Below, one piece after another: positions 1 through 6,957 of a stretch of DNA of 64,000 nt. The notes under the pieces were generated by a model. It was not told the origin of the DNA, ran no database searches, and saw nothing but the letters and a program-made list of their open reading frames with translations. The number at the start of each line of letters is the position of its first letter. The first letter of the stretch is position 1. The translations under genes were made by a program, and so were the position numbers. Where the stretch lies: positions 1,674,001-1,738,000 of the forward strand of contig NZ_JBKIWZ010000001.1 in the NCBI RefSeq assembly GCF_050157905.1, written 5' to 3'. The DNA is from Pantoea sp050157905 (GTDB lineage: Bacteria > Pseudomonadota > Gammaproteobacteria > Enterobacterales > Enterobacteriaceae).

Positions 1-515
1 TGGCACCCCAGCAGATCCAACAGTCACTGCCACCGAAGCTACAGCAGATACATCAATCATGGTGCTTTCTGCATAAGCTCCAGAATTGCCACCCCACGCA
101 GCAGCAATCTGAGATGAAGATGTAACTTCCGTTCCTCCGCCGGCACCACCACCGCCAAGGGCCTTTACTCTTACTTTTTTGTTCCAGCTGTTTTGGTGTA
201 GGTTCCGCTGGATGTAAACACCTGAACATTAAGAAGCCTGCCGGGAGTGAGGGCTGTCATAGAGGACTTGAGGTTTGCGAGTATAGTGACAGGAGTACCA
301 TTATCCAGCACATCAACCGACGCTGAGTCGGCAATAAACTGTGCCAGCACATACGCCATTGTTGATGACTGGCGTAAGGCCTTATTGATTTGCGCAGATG
401 ACGCCTTACCTGACTGGAATCCGGTCAGCAATGCGGCCAGCGCCTCATAATCCGCCTGGCTTGTAACATTGGCGCCAGCGCCGATACCAAACGCCTTAAA
501 GTTATTCGTAGCCAT
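1..515 (-). CDS. Phage tail fibre protein, N-terminal part, with a frameshift at a slip site
   Basis: Tail fibre of the prophage remnant; it would mediate host recognition at the tail tip. I start it at the ATG at 515 (MATNNFKAFGIG...), which overlaps the stop of the upstream tail gene as TAATG. The zero frame ends after about 114 residues at the TAA at 171-173. The -1 frame stays open from 174 to the window edge and encodes a glycine-rich stretch (VRVKALGGGGAGGGT...) that follows naturally from the preceding GTYTKTAGTKK, as in many siphovirus and myovirus fibre proteins. The two frames meet exactly at A_AAA_AAG. This is either a programmed -1 frameshift or a one-base loss in an A-run of a decaying gene. 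The gene continues beyond the left edge. Fibre assignment is fairly sure; the mechanism is not. Confidence 0.7.
174..180 (-). other. Candidate -1 ribosomal slippery heptamer A_AAA_AAG
   Basis: On the minus strand the zero-frame codons read ACA AAA AAG TAA, so the heptamer A_AAA_AAG sits in the correct phase and directly before the stop. This is the same heptamer used in E. coli dnaX. Slipping back one base gives GTA AGA GTA AAG..., which remains open to the window edge. GC-rich Gly codons follow. I see no strong Shine-Dalgarno-like stimulator upstream. Confidence 0.45.
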
Positions 516-1195
516 TACAGTGTTGTCTCCCATGCGCCATCATTAAATCCGGCGATATATTCGTTATCCATGTCGAAACCAAAAAATCGGGTTCCTACTG
601 ATGGGGTTTTTATTGAAGGGGTTTGTATGTCGCCAGCCCAAACGCCTGCGGCTTTAACGGTGAGATAGCCTTGCCTGATTACGGCCAGTAACTCGAGAGA
701 GACCTGAGAAATGTCCACTTCAGGAAATACCCATACAGAAATAGTCATGTCCTGATTGTCGACAATCTGCATTTTCAGGCCGGAGCCATCCAGGGCGGTT
801 TCAAGAATCGAAGGAAGTGAGTCGTTTTGTCCGTCCCAGTTGTTGATGGCTATTTTTGCCTTGAGAATGATGCGGTAGGTGTCGTCGCTAAGGCTGGTGT
901 AACCCGCATCGGGATCATAAGGCCCCTGCCAGACACCCTGGTCCCAACCCAGCCCCGCAGTATCGAATGAGAAATAAACCCCTGATATTGGCTGGCTGAC
1001 AATACGACTTCTGCCGATCCATTCACCCAGCGCATCAAGCTGCACGCCGATTGCCTCATCAATATCAAACGCTGAAATCAGCTCATACATCGCGTCGCAA
1101 ATGTCGCTAAGTGGACGGGTCGACAAATCAACATGCTCAACAAACAGGGGCTTTCCCCTGTGGTAGTTGGTAATCCGGTCGGTATATTTACTCAT
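515..1195 (-). CDS. Phage tail protein, DUF2612 type
   Basis: A 226-residue protein of the DUF2612 tail family, which lies between the baseplate J gene and the tail fibre gene in many contractile-tail phages and probably links the baseplate to the fibre. The N-terminal half has the acidic helical segment typical of the family (DICDAMYELISAFDIDEAIGV and LDALGEWIGRSR). The middle contains the Tyr/Trp/Gly-rich part around WDQGVWQGPYDP. Its ATG overlaps the stop of the upstream baseplate J gene by four bases and its own stop overlaps the fibre start, so it belongs to a translationally coupled late tail operon. No truncation is visible. The exact structural role is inferred from position. Confidence 0.75.
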   Translation of the reverse strand: MSKYTDRITNYHRGKPLFVEHVDLSTRPLSDICDAMYELISAFDIDEAIGVQLDALGEWIGRSRIVSQPISGVYFSFDTAGLGWDQGVWQGPYDPDAGYTSLSDDTYRIILKAKIAINNWDGQNDSLPSILETALDGSGLKMQIVDNQDMTISVWVFPEVDISQVSLELLAVIRQGYLTVKAAGVWAGDIQTPSIKTPSVGTRFFGFDMDNEYIAGFNDGAWETTL

Positions 1196-2391
1196 GGCGA
1201 TACCGTGATAGAGATGTTTGCTGTGCTGCCGGTGGCCGATTCGTTATAGGCGATGACGATGTTTGAAGCAGATACCGCACCGGCTGACTTTCCTATCTGC
1301 AGGCTGTTGATGTCGTAATAACGGGCATTTCCACCACTGACCACGCCAAGGTTTGCAGGTGAATAAAGGCGGCTGAGAAGGACGTCATCTCCTATCGTAA
1401 GCGAGTTGATGTAGTCTGCTATCGCCTGCTTAATCTGCTCGCCAATTTGCGTGGTGTAACCGGTGAAAACCTTGAGGACCAGCGCCACGTAAATCGGAAC
1501 ATTGGTGGGCCGTGAAAAACTGGTGGCATGGGGGTTGCCGTACTTGTCTGGCACCTGAGTCGTTGTGCTGCCGAACGTCCCCACGCCCTGACCCTTTTTT
1601 CCCCGTATGGTTTGCGCTATCAGCGTGACATCACCACCCTCCACTATGGTTGCAATAGAGTGGCCGGGAATACCATTAGCGTCCGCTGCGCCCGTGTGAT
1701 TCTCATAAAACTTGTGGCGGGTTACTCCGGACACATTGGCCAGCGCACCATCTACTGCCTCAAATGGTGTCAGGGATGGGATAGCAACGCTCTGGACCTG
1801 TCTGATACGCAGTGCTGAGTCTTTTTCTGCATCAGAACCTACTGTGGCCGTAACTGAGTTAGTGACCGCAGTCCAGCCGCGCGTAGGCGTGTTGATCTGC
1901 GTAATTGAGCCAATAACCGCCGCCACCGCACCAGCCACTGCGCTTGTTGCTGTTACCGAAACCGACCCACCAACGCCGATAGTCACACTAGCGGGAAGAT
2001 TCCAGATAACGCCGTTCGCATCCTTCACTGAGCCGTTGGTGATTGTTGTGCCGGCAGTTCCGCTAAGGGTCAGATCTACCGTTGAATTCATCGATGGTTT
2101 GCGCGTGATGCCGTTGATTTTAACATTGCGGGTAAGCGCATCTGACATGGCGGTAGATGGAGAGAATGAGGTGTAAACCTGAATAGCCATGTTGTTGGTG
2201 TCATGTACAGCCAGGGCCACTAAAGCCACCATCTGCTCGTCTTTGCTGTCCGGTTCCAGGTAGGCATCGGTGCCGTAAATCTGTTGAAAGTATTCAGTGA
2301 TAGTGCTCAGGATTGTCTGGTAATCAGGCGCACTTATCCCTGAGGCGGTCACCGTAGCGGAGAGCCCCAGCGTGTCGAGATTGAGAGCCAT
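1192..2391 (-). CDS. Phage baseplate J-like protein
   Basis: A 399-residue baseplate J family protein (P2 gpJ / Mu gp47 type), a wedge component at the periphery of a contractile tail baseplate. Family features seen are the N-terminal segment placing a ...YQTILSTITEYFQQIYGTDAYLEPDSKDEQMVA... block near residues 25-60, the region around AEKDSALRIRQVQS, the conserved ...VTRHKFYENHTGAADANGIPGHSI... block, and a C-terminal domain with the GDDVLLSRLYSPANLGVV element. Length fits the family. It overlaps the wedge gene upstream by one base (TAATG) and the DUF2612 gene downstream by four. It appears intact although the prophage around it is decayed. Confidence 0.85.
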   Translation of the reverse strand: MALNLDTLGLSATVTASGISAPDYQTILSTITEYFQQIYGTDAYLEPDSKDEQMVALVALAVHDTNNMAIQVYTSFSPSTAMSDALTRNVKINGITRKPSMNSTVDLTLSGTAGTTITNGSVKDANGVIWNLPASVTIGVGGSVSVTATSAVAGAVAAVIGSITQINTPTRGWTAVTNSVTATVGSDAEKDSALRIRQVQSVAIPSLTPFEAVDGALANVSGVTRHKFYENHTGAADANGIPGHSIATIVEGGDVTLIAQTIRGKKGQGVGTFGSTTTQVPDKYGNPHATSFSRPTNVPIYVALVLKVFTGYTTQIGEQIKQAIADYINSLTIGDDVLLSRLYSPANLGVVSGGNARYYDINSLQIGKSAGAVSASNIVIAYNESATGSTANISITVSP

Positions 2392-2744
2392 TATGCCTCG
2401 CTTGTGACGGTCGTCGTTCCGTAGATGGTGTCGATAGTTGTGGTGAAAATCACACGTCGGGAAGAGGTATTGAGGCTGGTATCGAATGACTTGATTGAGT
2501 TCACGCCGGGCGTCTCAAGTATCCGTTTACGGATAGCCAGATTATAGGTTTCAGGCTTCTGCTTACCCAGCACTGACTGAACCCATGGAGTGCCCTCTGT
2601 CGTATCGAGGAACCACTGTCCGTACCAGAGCAGAAATCGCGTCCTAACTGCCTGAGCAACGCATTCTGGTGAGTTAATTAGCCAGGTGTCATCACCTTTA
2701 CCGAAGGTGTAATCACCCTTCTCATCTTCGCGTCTGTATCGCAT
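2391..2744 (-). CDS. Phage baseplate wedge protein, gp46/gp25-like
   Basis: A 117-residue small baseplate protein. It starts MRYRREDEKGDYTFGKGDDTW and contains VAQAVRTRFLLWYGQWFLDTTEGTPW followed by the KQKPETYNLAIRKRILETPGV segment. That is the usual pattern of the Mu gp46 / T4 gp25-like wedge proteins, which nucleate sheath assembly at the baseplate. Its position between the spike gene (one-base overlap) and baseplate J is the standard order for these phages. Short, complete and probably co-translated with its neighbours. Family level is confident; the exact Pfam family is my recollection, not a search. Confidence 0.75.
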   Translation of the reverse strand: MRYRREDEKGDYTFGKGDDTWLINSPECVAQAVRTRFLLWYGQWFLDTTEGTPWVQSVLGKQKPETYNLAIRKRILETPGVNSIKSFDTSLNTSSRRVIFTTTIDTIYGTTTVTSEA

Positions 2745-3511
2745 CAGTTCACCTTGCCGGAATTGCCAGAGCCAGACTGAACGCCGTTATGCGTATGCTG
2801 GTCGCTGATGTCTTTGCCGTTGGATTTAAGACTGCTAATGAATTCGATTGCGCCGGTAATTTTTGCTGCGGTACCTGTCGCAAGGCTGCCCACCATGCCG
2901 CCCATCCACGTCAGAAGGCCTGTTATCGTTACTGCCTGGCTGAACTTCGCAAGAGGGGTTGTTACGTTCAGGCCGCCCGGAGCGACGATATTTACTGCAT
3001 GGCTGTTCGGGTCCAGCTCGATATAGGCCGCTCCGTCATCGGTGCGCATTTGCAGCGTTGAGGAACTAATGTTGCTGATCACTTCGGCCTGCGATTGCGG
3101 GCCGATGATTGCGAAGGCGTCTGAAAGGTCATGCTGCCTCGGGTCTACCGGCTCCTGAATTCCGCCGTTCAGCCACCAGAAGTCAATGCATCGGTCACTG
3201 AAGATGACCAGACACTCGTCACCCTCTTTTACCGGGAAAGTGATCGTGCATCCGCCACCACGCGGGAACACTACCGGGACGTCGAGAAGCAAAGGCAGCG
3301 GTGCAGACTTAAAGTTGCCCAGTTCGTCAGCTGTTTGCCCGCTGATGGCAGGCTGAACAGTGCAGGTACAGACGATTGGGTCAAAGGTCTGGATAATGCC
3401 GGGCATCGAAACACGGAGCATGGCGAAGATGGAGTCTGATAGCGCTTTATAGGCCTGCGATTCACCGCCAGCCTGTGATTGTGGTGATACTGGCAGACTT
3501 ACTCCAGGCAT
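2744..3511 (-). CDS. Phage baseplate spike / membrane-puncturing protein, Gp138-like
   Basis: A 255-residue protein with an OB-fold-like N-terminal half (phi92 Gp138 / gpV family). MPGIIQTFDPIVCTCTVQPAI begins the OB domain near residue 38; VVFPRGGGCTITFPVKEGDECLVIFSDRCIDFWW is the characteristic spike segment. The C-terminal third is a repetitive beta-rich part that ends with a histidine-containing tip, SDQHTHNGVQSGSGNSG, resembling metal-binding spike tips. It would form the central needle that pierces the outer membrane. The ATG lies directly behind the T-run of the terminator of the upstream PH-domain gene. Intact reading frame. Confidence 0.8.
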   Translation of the reverse strand: MPGVSLPVSPQSQAGGESQAYKALSDSIFAMLRVSMPGIIQTFDPIVCTCTVQPAISGQTADELGNFKSAPLPLLLDVPVVFPRGGGCTITFPVKEGDECLVIFSDRCIDFWWLNGGIQEPVDPRQHDLSDAFAIIGPQSQAEVISNISSSTLQMRTDDGAAYIELDPNSHAVNIVAPGGLNVTTPLAKFSQAVTITGLLTWMGGMVGSLATGTAAKITGAIEFISSLKSNGKDISDQHTHNGVQSGSGNSGKVN

Positions 3512-3534
3512 AAAAAAACCCGCCGAAGCGGGTT
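3512..3534 (-). terminator. Rho-independent terminator of the PH-domain gene
   Basis: On the minus strand AACCCGC-TTCG-GCGGGTT is followed by seven T residues. The T-run touches the ATG of the spike gene. The hairpin lies 10 bp downstream of the PH-domain stop, so it isolates that gene from the tail operon. Confidence 0.8.
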
Positions 3535-3544
3535 AGCTGAATTC

Positions 3545-3961
3545 TCAGGAGCTTTCCAACTCCTCCTGAACCTCGAAGAACCTTTGTCTGAACTTCATAG
3601 GTTCCCTAATGTATCTGATAGGGGCATGTGCAGCGCCGACATCACTAATGATAAGAGTGCCGTAACCCAGCATGCGACCAATGATGCCTTGCTTCACTTG
3701 AAGGCTGGACACTTTTTTTATCGGGATTTCGACTGTGTCCCTGCGAATTAGACCAGACTTCGCGATGAGTCTCTTGTTTGTAACGCCAGCTTCGTTCGAT
3801 CTGATTATTAAATAACCTAACGGGATTAATAAAAAGCCAACAATCGTGGCAAATCCCAATATTACACCCCAAATCAGCCAAGGCAACCAAGCCCAAAGCG
3901 TTACTTTACCACGGTATAGAACCGCTTCATTACCTACCAAGTTCGAATCAATATATGACAT
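3545..3961 (-). CDS. Membrane protein with bacterial PH domain (YdbT/DUF304-like), prophage cargo
   Basis: A 138-residue protein. After about 22 residues there are two closely spaced hydrophobic segments (WLPWLIWGVILGFATIVGFLLIPLGYLII, about residues 24-52). A bacterial pleckstrin-homology domain follows, with the usual sequence EAGVTNKRLIAKSGLIRRDTVEIPIKKVSSLQV and GTLIISDVG. The protein should sit in the inner membrane with a cytoplasmic PH domain; the function of such proteins is largely unknown. It interrupts the tail operon, has its own terminator and an AT-rich upstream region, and so looks like a moron, a gene expressed from the prophage independently of phage growth. Start ATG at 3961. 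Confidence 0.75.
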   Translation of the reverse strand: MSYIDSNLVGNEAVLYRGKVTLWAWLPWLIWGVILGFATIVGFLLIPLGYLIIRSNEAGVTNKRLIAKSGLIRRDTVEIPIKKVSSLQVKQGIIGRMLGYGTLIISDVGAAHAPIRYIREPMKFRQRFFEVQEELESS

Positions 3962-4093
3962 TCCATTATCCCTAAAGCAATGAGGATGAGAATATTAACA
4001 GTTTCTAAACACTTTGGAATAGCTAATGGGATAAATCCTATTGGAATTGCATCAATTTAACTTACGACGTTTAAACGAGCCAAAAACTCTTGG

Positions 4094-4405
4094 TTAGTCC
4101 ATACTGCTGCGGATCGCTTCTACATTTAGTAAAGCTTTTCCATTACGCTTAACATAGTCCATGCCGTAGTAGCCAGGATAGTCTGTGCGCGGAACCATCC
4201 ACCGCATCTGGATGTTGTCGTAATCACCCTGCTGCCTAAGAAAGGTCACCTTTTGGCTGGTTAGCTTTGCTCAATTGATTCTGGCCCAACCCTCTTTATC
4301 TCATCTAGTACCAAGGTGGAATGGTCCACATTGAGGGTCTGCTAAAACCGTTAATGATGGTGAGGCCATGATTAGTAACAGCGTCAGTGTAAATTTAGAT
4401 TTCAC
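4094..4405 (-). pseudogene. Degenerate gene for a small secreted protein
   Basis: Broken remnant. From a GTG at 4405, three bases after the hub gene stop, the frame encodes a signal peptide, KSKFTLTLLLIMASPSLTVLA, then DPQCGPFHLGT, and meets a stop. A second frame continues VLDEIKRVGPESIEQS, and a third continues KLTSQKVTFLRQQGDYDNIQMRWMVPRTDY...NGKALLNVEAIRSSMD to the stop at 4094. Together they look like one small exported protein of about 100 residues with at least two frameshifts. I recall similar small secreted proteins in enteric prophages but cannot name a family. Not a functional gene as written. Confidence 0.55.
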
Positions 4406-4407
4406 CG

Positions 4408-5118
4408 TCAGAATGTCCTGTTGAGTGCCGTGTTCGTCTGGAGGTCTGCAAAACCTCTGGCGCTGCACATCAAATCCATATACCAGGCTTGTCCGTGTGT
4501 ATCACCTGTATAACTGATGGTATGCACGATATACACGCCATCGGTCGCAATACTTGCGGGCTGTTGCAGTGTTACGTTAACGCTCAGATTCCCGTTATTT
4601 TCGGTCTCAAATATGTGACCGCCTGATCGTTGAACTTCATCGCTGGATAGCGCTGTGCGGTATACGGGAGCCTGGTCCAGTTCAATCAGGCCGCTTACCC
4701 TGATGTTGGGGTTGATCAGGCAGCGGACGTTAACGCCCGCGCCCATTGTCTGCTGAAGCATACCGACGAGGCCGGTTCGGCTGTTCAGTACGATCGCCTC
4801 ATGGATGTACTTTTCAGTGCTGACCATCTGCGCCTGACCATCCACAATCTGTCAGTTAGCTTTGCACGGGTCAGCCACGTTACTCATCACGTCCCGCGCC
4901 ATGCCATACATCACGCGACCGCGGGGGAATACGGTATCCGCCATCTGAGCTGTGATGCCCTGAGTGACGCCGAAAGGCTGGAAGCTCTGCATTGTGGCAG
5001 CATGCAGGTCTGCCACCGTGTAACCGGCTGCCAACGTAGTGTTGACCTTCGCGGACACAAACGCCTGATGATCATCAATGGCCTGAATCAGGATGTAAGT
5101 GTCGGTGGGGTTGTCCAA
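4408..5118 (-). pseudogene. Truncated phage baseplate hub-like gene with an in-frame stop
   Basis: C-terminal remnant of a phage structural gene that lies upstream of the spike gene in this tail layout, most likely the baseplate hub or tail protein. One frame runs from 5118 to 4408 but carries an in-frame TGA at 4852-4854. Before it one reads DNPTDTYILIQAIDDHQAFVSAKV...VADPCKAN, after it QIVDGQAQMVSTEKYIHEAIVLNSRTGL...NTALNRTF. The 5' part is missing because the sequence switches directly to the integrase gene on the other strand. The junction marks a deletion that removed the rest of the phage. Identity as a hub is inferred from position only. Confidence 0.6.
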
Positions 5119-5123
5119 CAGGA

Positions 5124-6383
5124 GTGGCCCCCAACAAGAATCATCTTCGAATCTGGTTCATGTATGAAGGGCAAAGACGGTGGGAGGCGATCGGGGTTCT
5201 CGACACTCCCAAAAACAGGAAGATGGCAGGCGAGTTACGTAGCAACATTGTCTACCGCATCAAGACAGGGACCTTTGACTACAGGAAAGAGTTTCCCGAT
5301 TCACCTCTTTTCAAGAGCGAATTTGGCTCGTCCGGGTCGATAGCTATCAGTGAGGTGGCGGATTTATGGCTTAAACTTAAAAAGCCTGATTGGGCAAATA
5401 GCTCCTATGTCACAACAGAGCGTCGCGTCAGAGTTACACTGGATATCACAGGCAACGGAAAGGACATCCGGTCTGTCATGCAAAAAGACCTGCTCAACCT
5501 GCGCATTGAACTTCTCAATGGCAGCTACTTTACCGGCAAGAAGATGAATATAGAAAAGAAAGGCAGGACGGCGGCCACGGTTAACGCCAGCATGGCAGAT
5601 CTGAAAGCGATCTTCGCCTTTGCTCATGGCAACGGGTCTATAGAAGCAAATCCGATGACGGGCATTAAGCCTCTGAAGAAGTCGAATAAGCGGCAGGACA
5701 CAATAACGCGTGAGGAGTACCCTCGCCTCATCGCGGCATGCTCAACACGACAGACGACAAATATATGGTCGCTTGCAATCCTGACGGGTTTACGCCACGG
5801 AGAGATATGTGCGCTGGCCTGGGAGGATGTAGACCTTGAGGCGAAGACGCTGACAGTCAGCCGCAACCTTACGCCACAGGGGTTATTCACGCCGCCCAAA
5901 ACAGAAGCAGGAAACCGGGTTATATGCCTGCCAGATGCAGCCGTTGATATTCTGCGTGATCAAAGGGAGGTGACCAGAATGTACCCTCAGATCTCATTCA
6001 CTTTTCATACCAGGGAGTATGGCGAGCGAATTGAGGAGCAAAAGACATTCGTGTTCAATCCCGGCGTGAACGCAGTCAACGGAAGGTCGGGAGCATATTA
6101 CTCAACAGAGTCACTGGGACAGATATGGACCGGCGCACTGAGGCGTGCAGGCCTGCGTCACCGGAAAGCCTATCAGTCCCGTCACACGTTCGCATGCTGG
6201 GCTCTTTCAGCAGGCGCAAACCCGAACTACGTTGCATCGCAAACGGGTCACTCCGATGCGCAGATGGTGTACCGGGTTTATGGCGCCTGGATATCAGAGA
6301 ACAACACTGACCAGCTATCGCTCATCAATACGAAAATGAGCGATCTTGTGCTACATACGTGCTCCACTAAAGTGGCAGTATGA
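5124..6383 (+). CDS. Prophage tyrosine integrase, probably slightly 5'-truncated
   Basis: A 419-residue tyrosine recombinase that would integrate and excise the prophage. It contains the Arm-binding N-terminal part (HLRIWFMYEGQRRWEAIGV...TPKNRKMAGELR), a core-binding domain, and the catalytic domain. Visible catalytic residues are Arg about 224 (TGLRHGE), Arg about 353 in YQSRHTF, the GHSDAQM box, and nucleophile Tyr about 386 in YRVYGAW. The best start is a GTG at 5124. Relatives usually have about ten to fifteen extra residues before LRIWF, and the start adjoins the truncated hub gene, so the natural promoter and N-terminus have probably been deleted. The gene converges on fliE, 31 bp away, where an att site is expected. 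Confidence 0.8.
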   Translation: MAPNKNHLRIWFMYEGQRRWEAIGVLDTPKNRKMAGELRSNIVYRIKTGTFDYRKEFPDSPLFKSEFGSSGSIAISEVADLWLKLKKPDWANSSYVTTERRVRVTLDITGNGKDIRSVMQKDLLNLRIELLNGSYFTGKKMNIEKKGRTAATVNASMADLKAIFAFAHGNGSIEANPMTGIKPLKKSNKRQDTITREEYPRLIAACSTRQTTNIWSLAILTGLRHGEICALAWEDVDLEAKTLTVSRNLTPQGLFTPPKTEAGNRVICLPDAAVDILRDQREVTRMYPQISFTFHTREYGERIEEQKTFVFNPGVNAVNGRSGAYYSTESLGQIWTGALRRAGLRHRKAYQSRHTFACWALSAGANPNYVASQTGHSDAQMVYRVYGAWISENNTDQLSLINTKMSDLVLHTCSTKVAV

Positions 6384-6414
6384 TAAACCTTAGCATCTTC
6401 AGACAGTTACCCGC
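6384..6414. other. Prophage-chromosome boundary, probable att region
   Basis: Thirty-one bases separate the integrase stop from the fliE stop. Integrases usually lie next to their attachment site, so the phage probably inserted at or near the fliE 3' end. The other att site lies outside the window, so the core repeat cannot be identified here. Confidence 0.35.
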
Positions 6415-6726
6415 CTAAACCTGCATATTCATGATTTCACTGTACGCTGAAACCAGTTTGTTCCTGACCTGAATACCCATCTGCATAGAGATCGAGGATT
6501 TCTGCAGATCGACCATCACATCATTCAGGGCGATACCGGGTTTCCCCATCTCAAAATCCTGCGCCTGGGTACGGGCGGTGGTCTGGGTTTCACTGATCTT
6601 ATCCAGCGCCGCTTTCATGGTGGCGCCAAAATCAATCTGATTGGGGGTTTCACTGCTGCGATTGCTGGCCTGCAGTGAGGTCGCCTGCAGCTGCTGCAGT
6701 ACGCCGTCGATTGCCTGAATAGACAT
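6415..6726 (-). CDS. fliE: Flagellar hook-basal body complex protein FliE
   Basis: A 103-residue FliE, the adapter between the MS ring and the proximal rod, exported through the flagellar type III apparatus. The N-terminus MSIQAIDGVLQQLQAT and the conserved C-terminal half (IALNDVMVDLQKSSISMQMGIQVRNKLVSAYSEIMNMQV) are diagnostic. Length matches enteric FliE. It stands alone on the minus strand, divergent from fliF as in E. coli. The C-terminal VSAYSEIMNMQV end is intact even though the prophage integrase gene ends 31 bp downstream. Confidence 0.95.
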   Translation of the reverse strand: MSIQAIDGVLQQLQATSLQASNRSSETPNQIDFGATMKAALDKISETQTTARTQAQDFEMGKPGIALNDVMVDLQKSSISMQMGIQVRNKLVSAYSEIMNMQV

Positions 6727-6957
6727 GAACGATACCTTTTAAAGAGGGAAGCCTGTTTTCTGTTCTCAAAAGTTAGCACGTTGTCAATGAGACAAAGCCG
6801 CTAAATGACAGCAAAAAACCTACCTTATCCACCCATCGAATTTTGCTTATCACCTAATAATGCCTGGCATTGAAGTGGAAATTTTATCTACGCAGGTCAG
6901 GGAGTCTGTTTTGCCATCTCAACTTACCCGGTCAATTACGTCAGGCAGGAATCGGTC
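6727..6957. promoter_or_regulatory. Divergent fliE-fliF regulatory region
   Basis: A 231 bp AT-richer interval between two divergently transcribed class II flagellar units. In enterics both are activated by FlhDC with sigma-70, so FlhDC sites are expected here. I did not resolve individual boxes with confidence. Confidence 0.5.
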
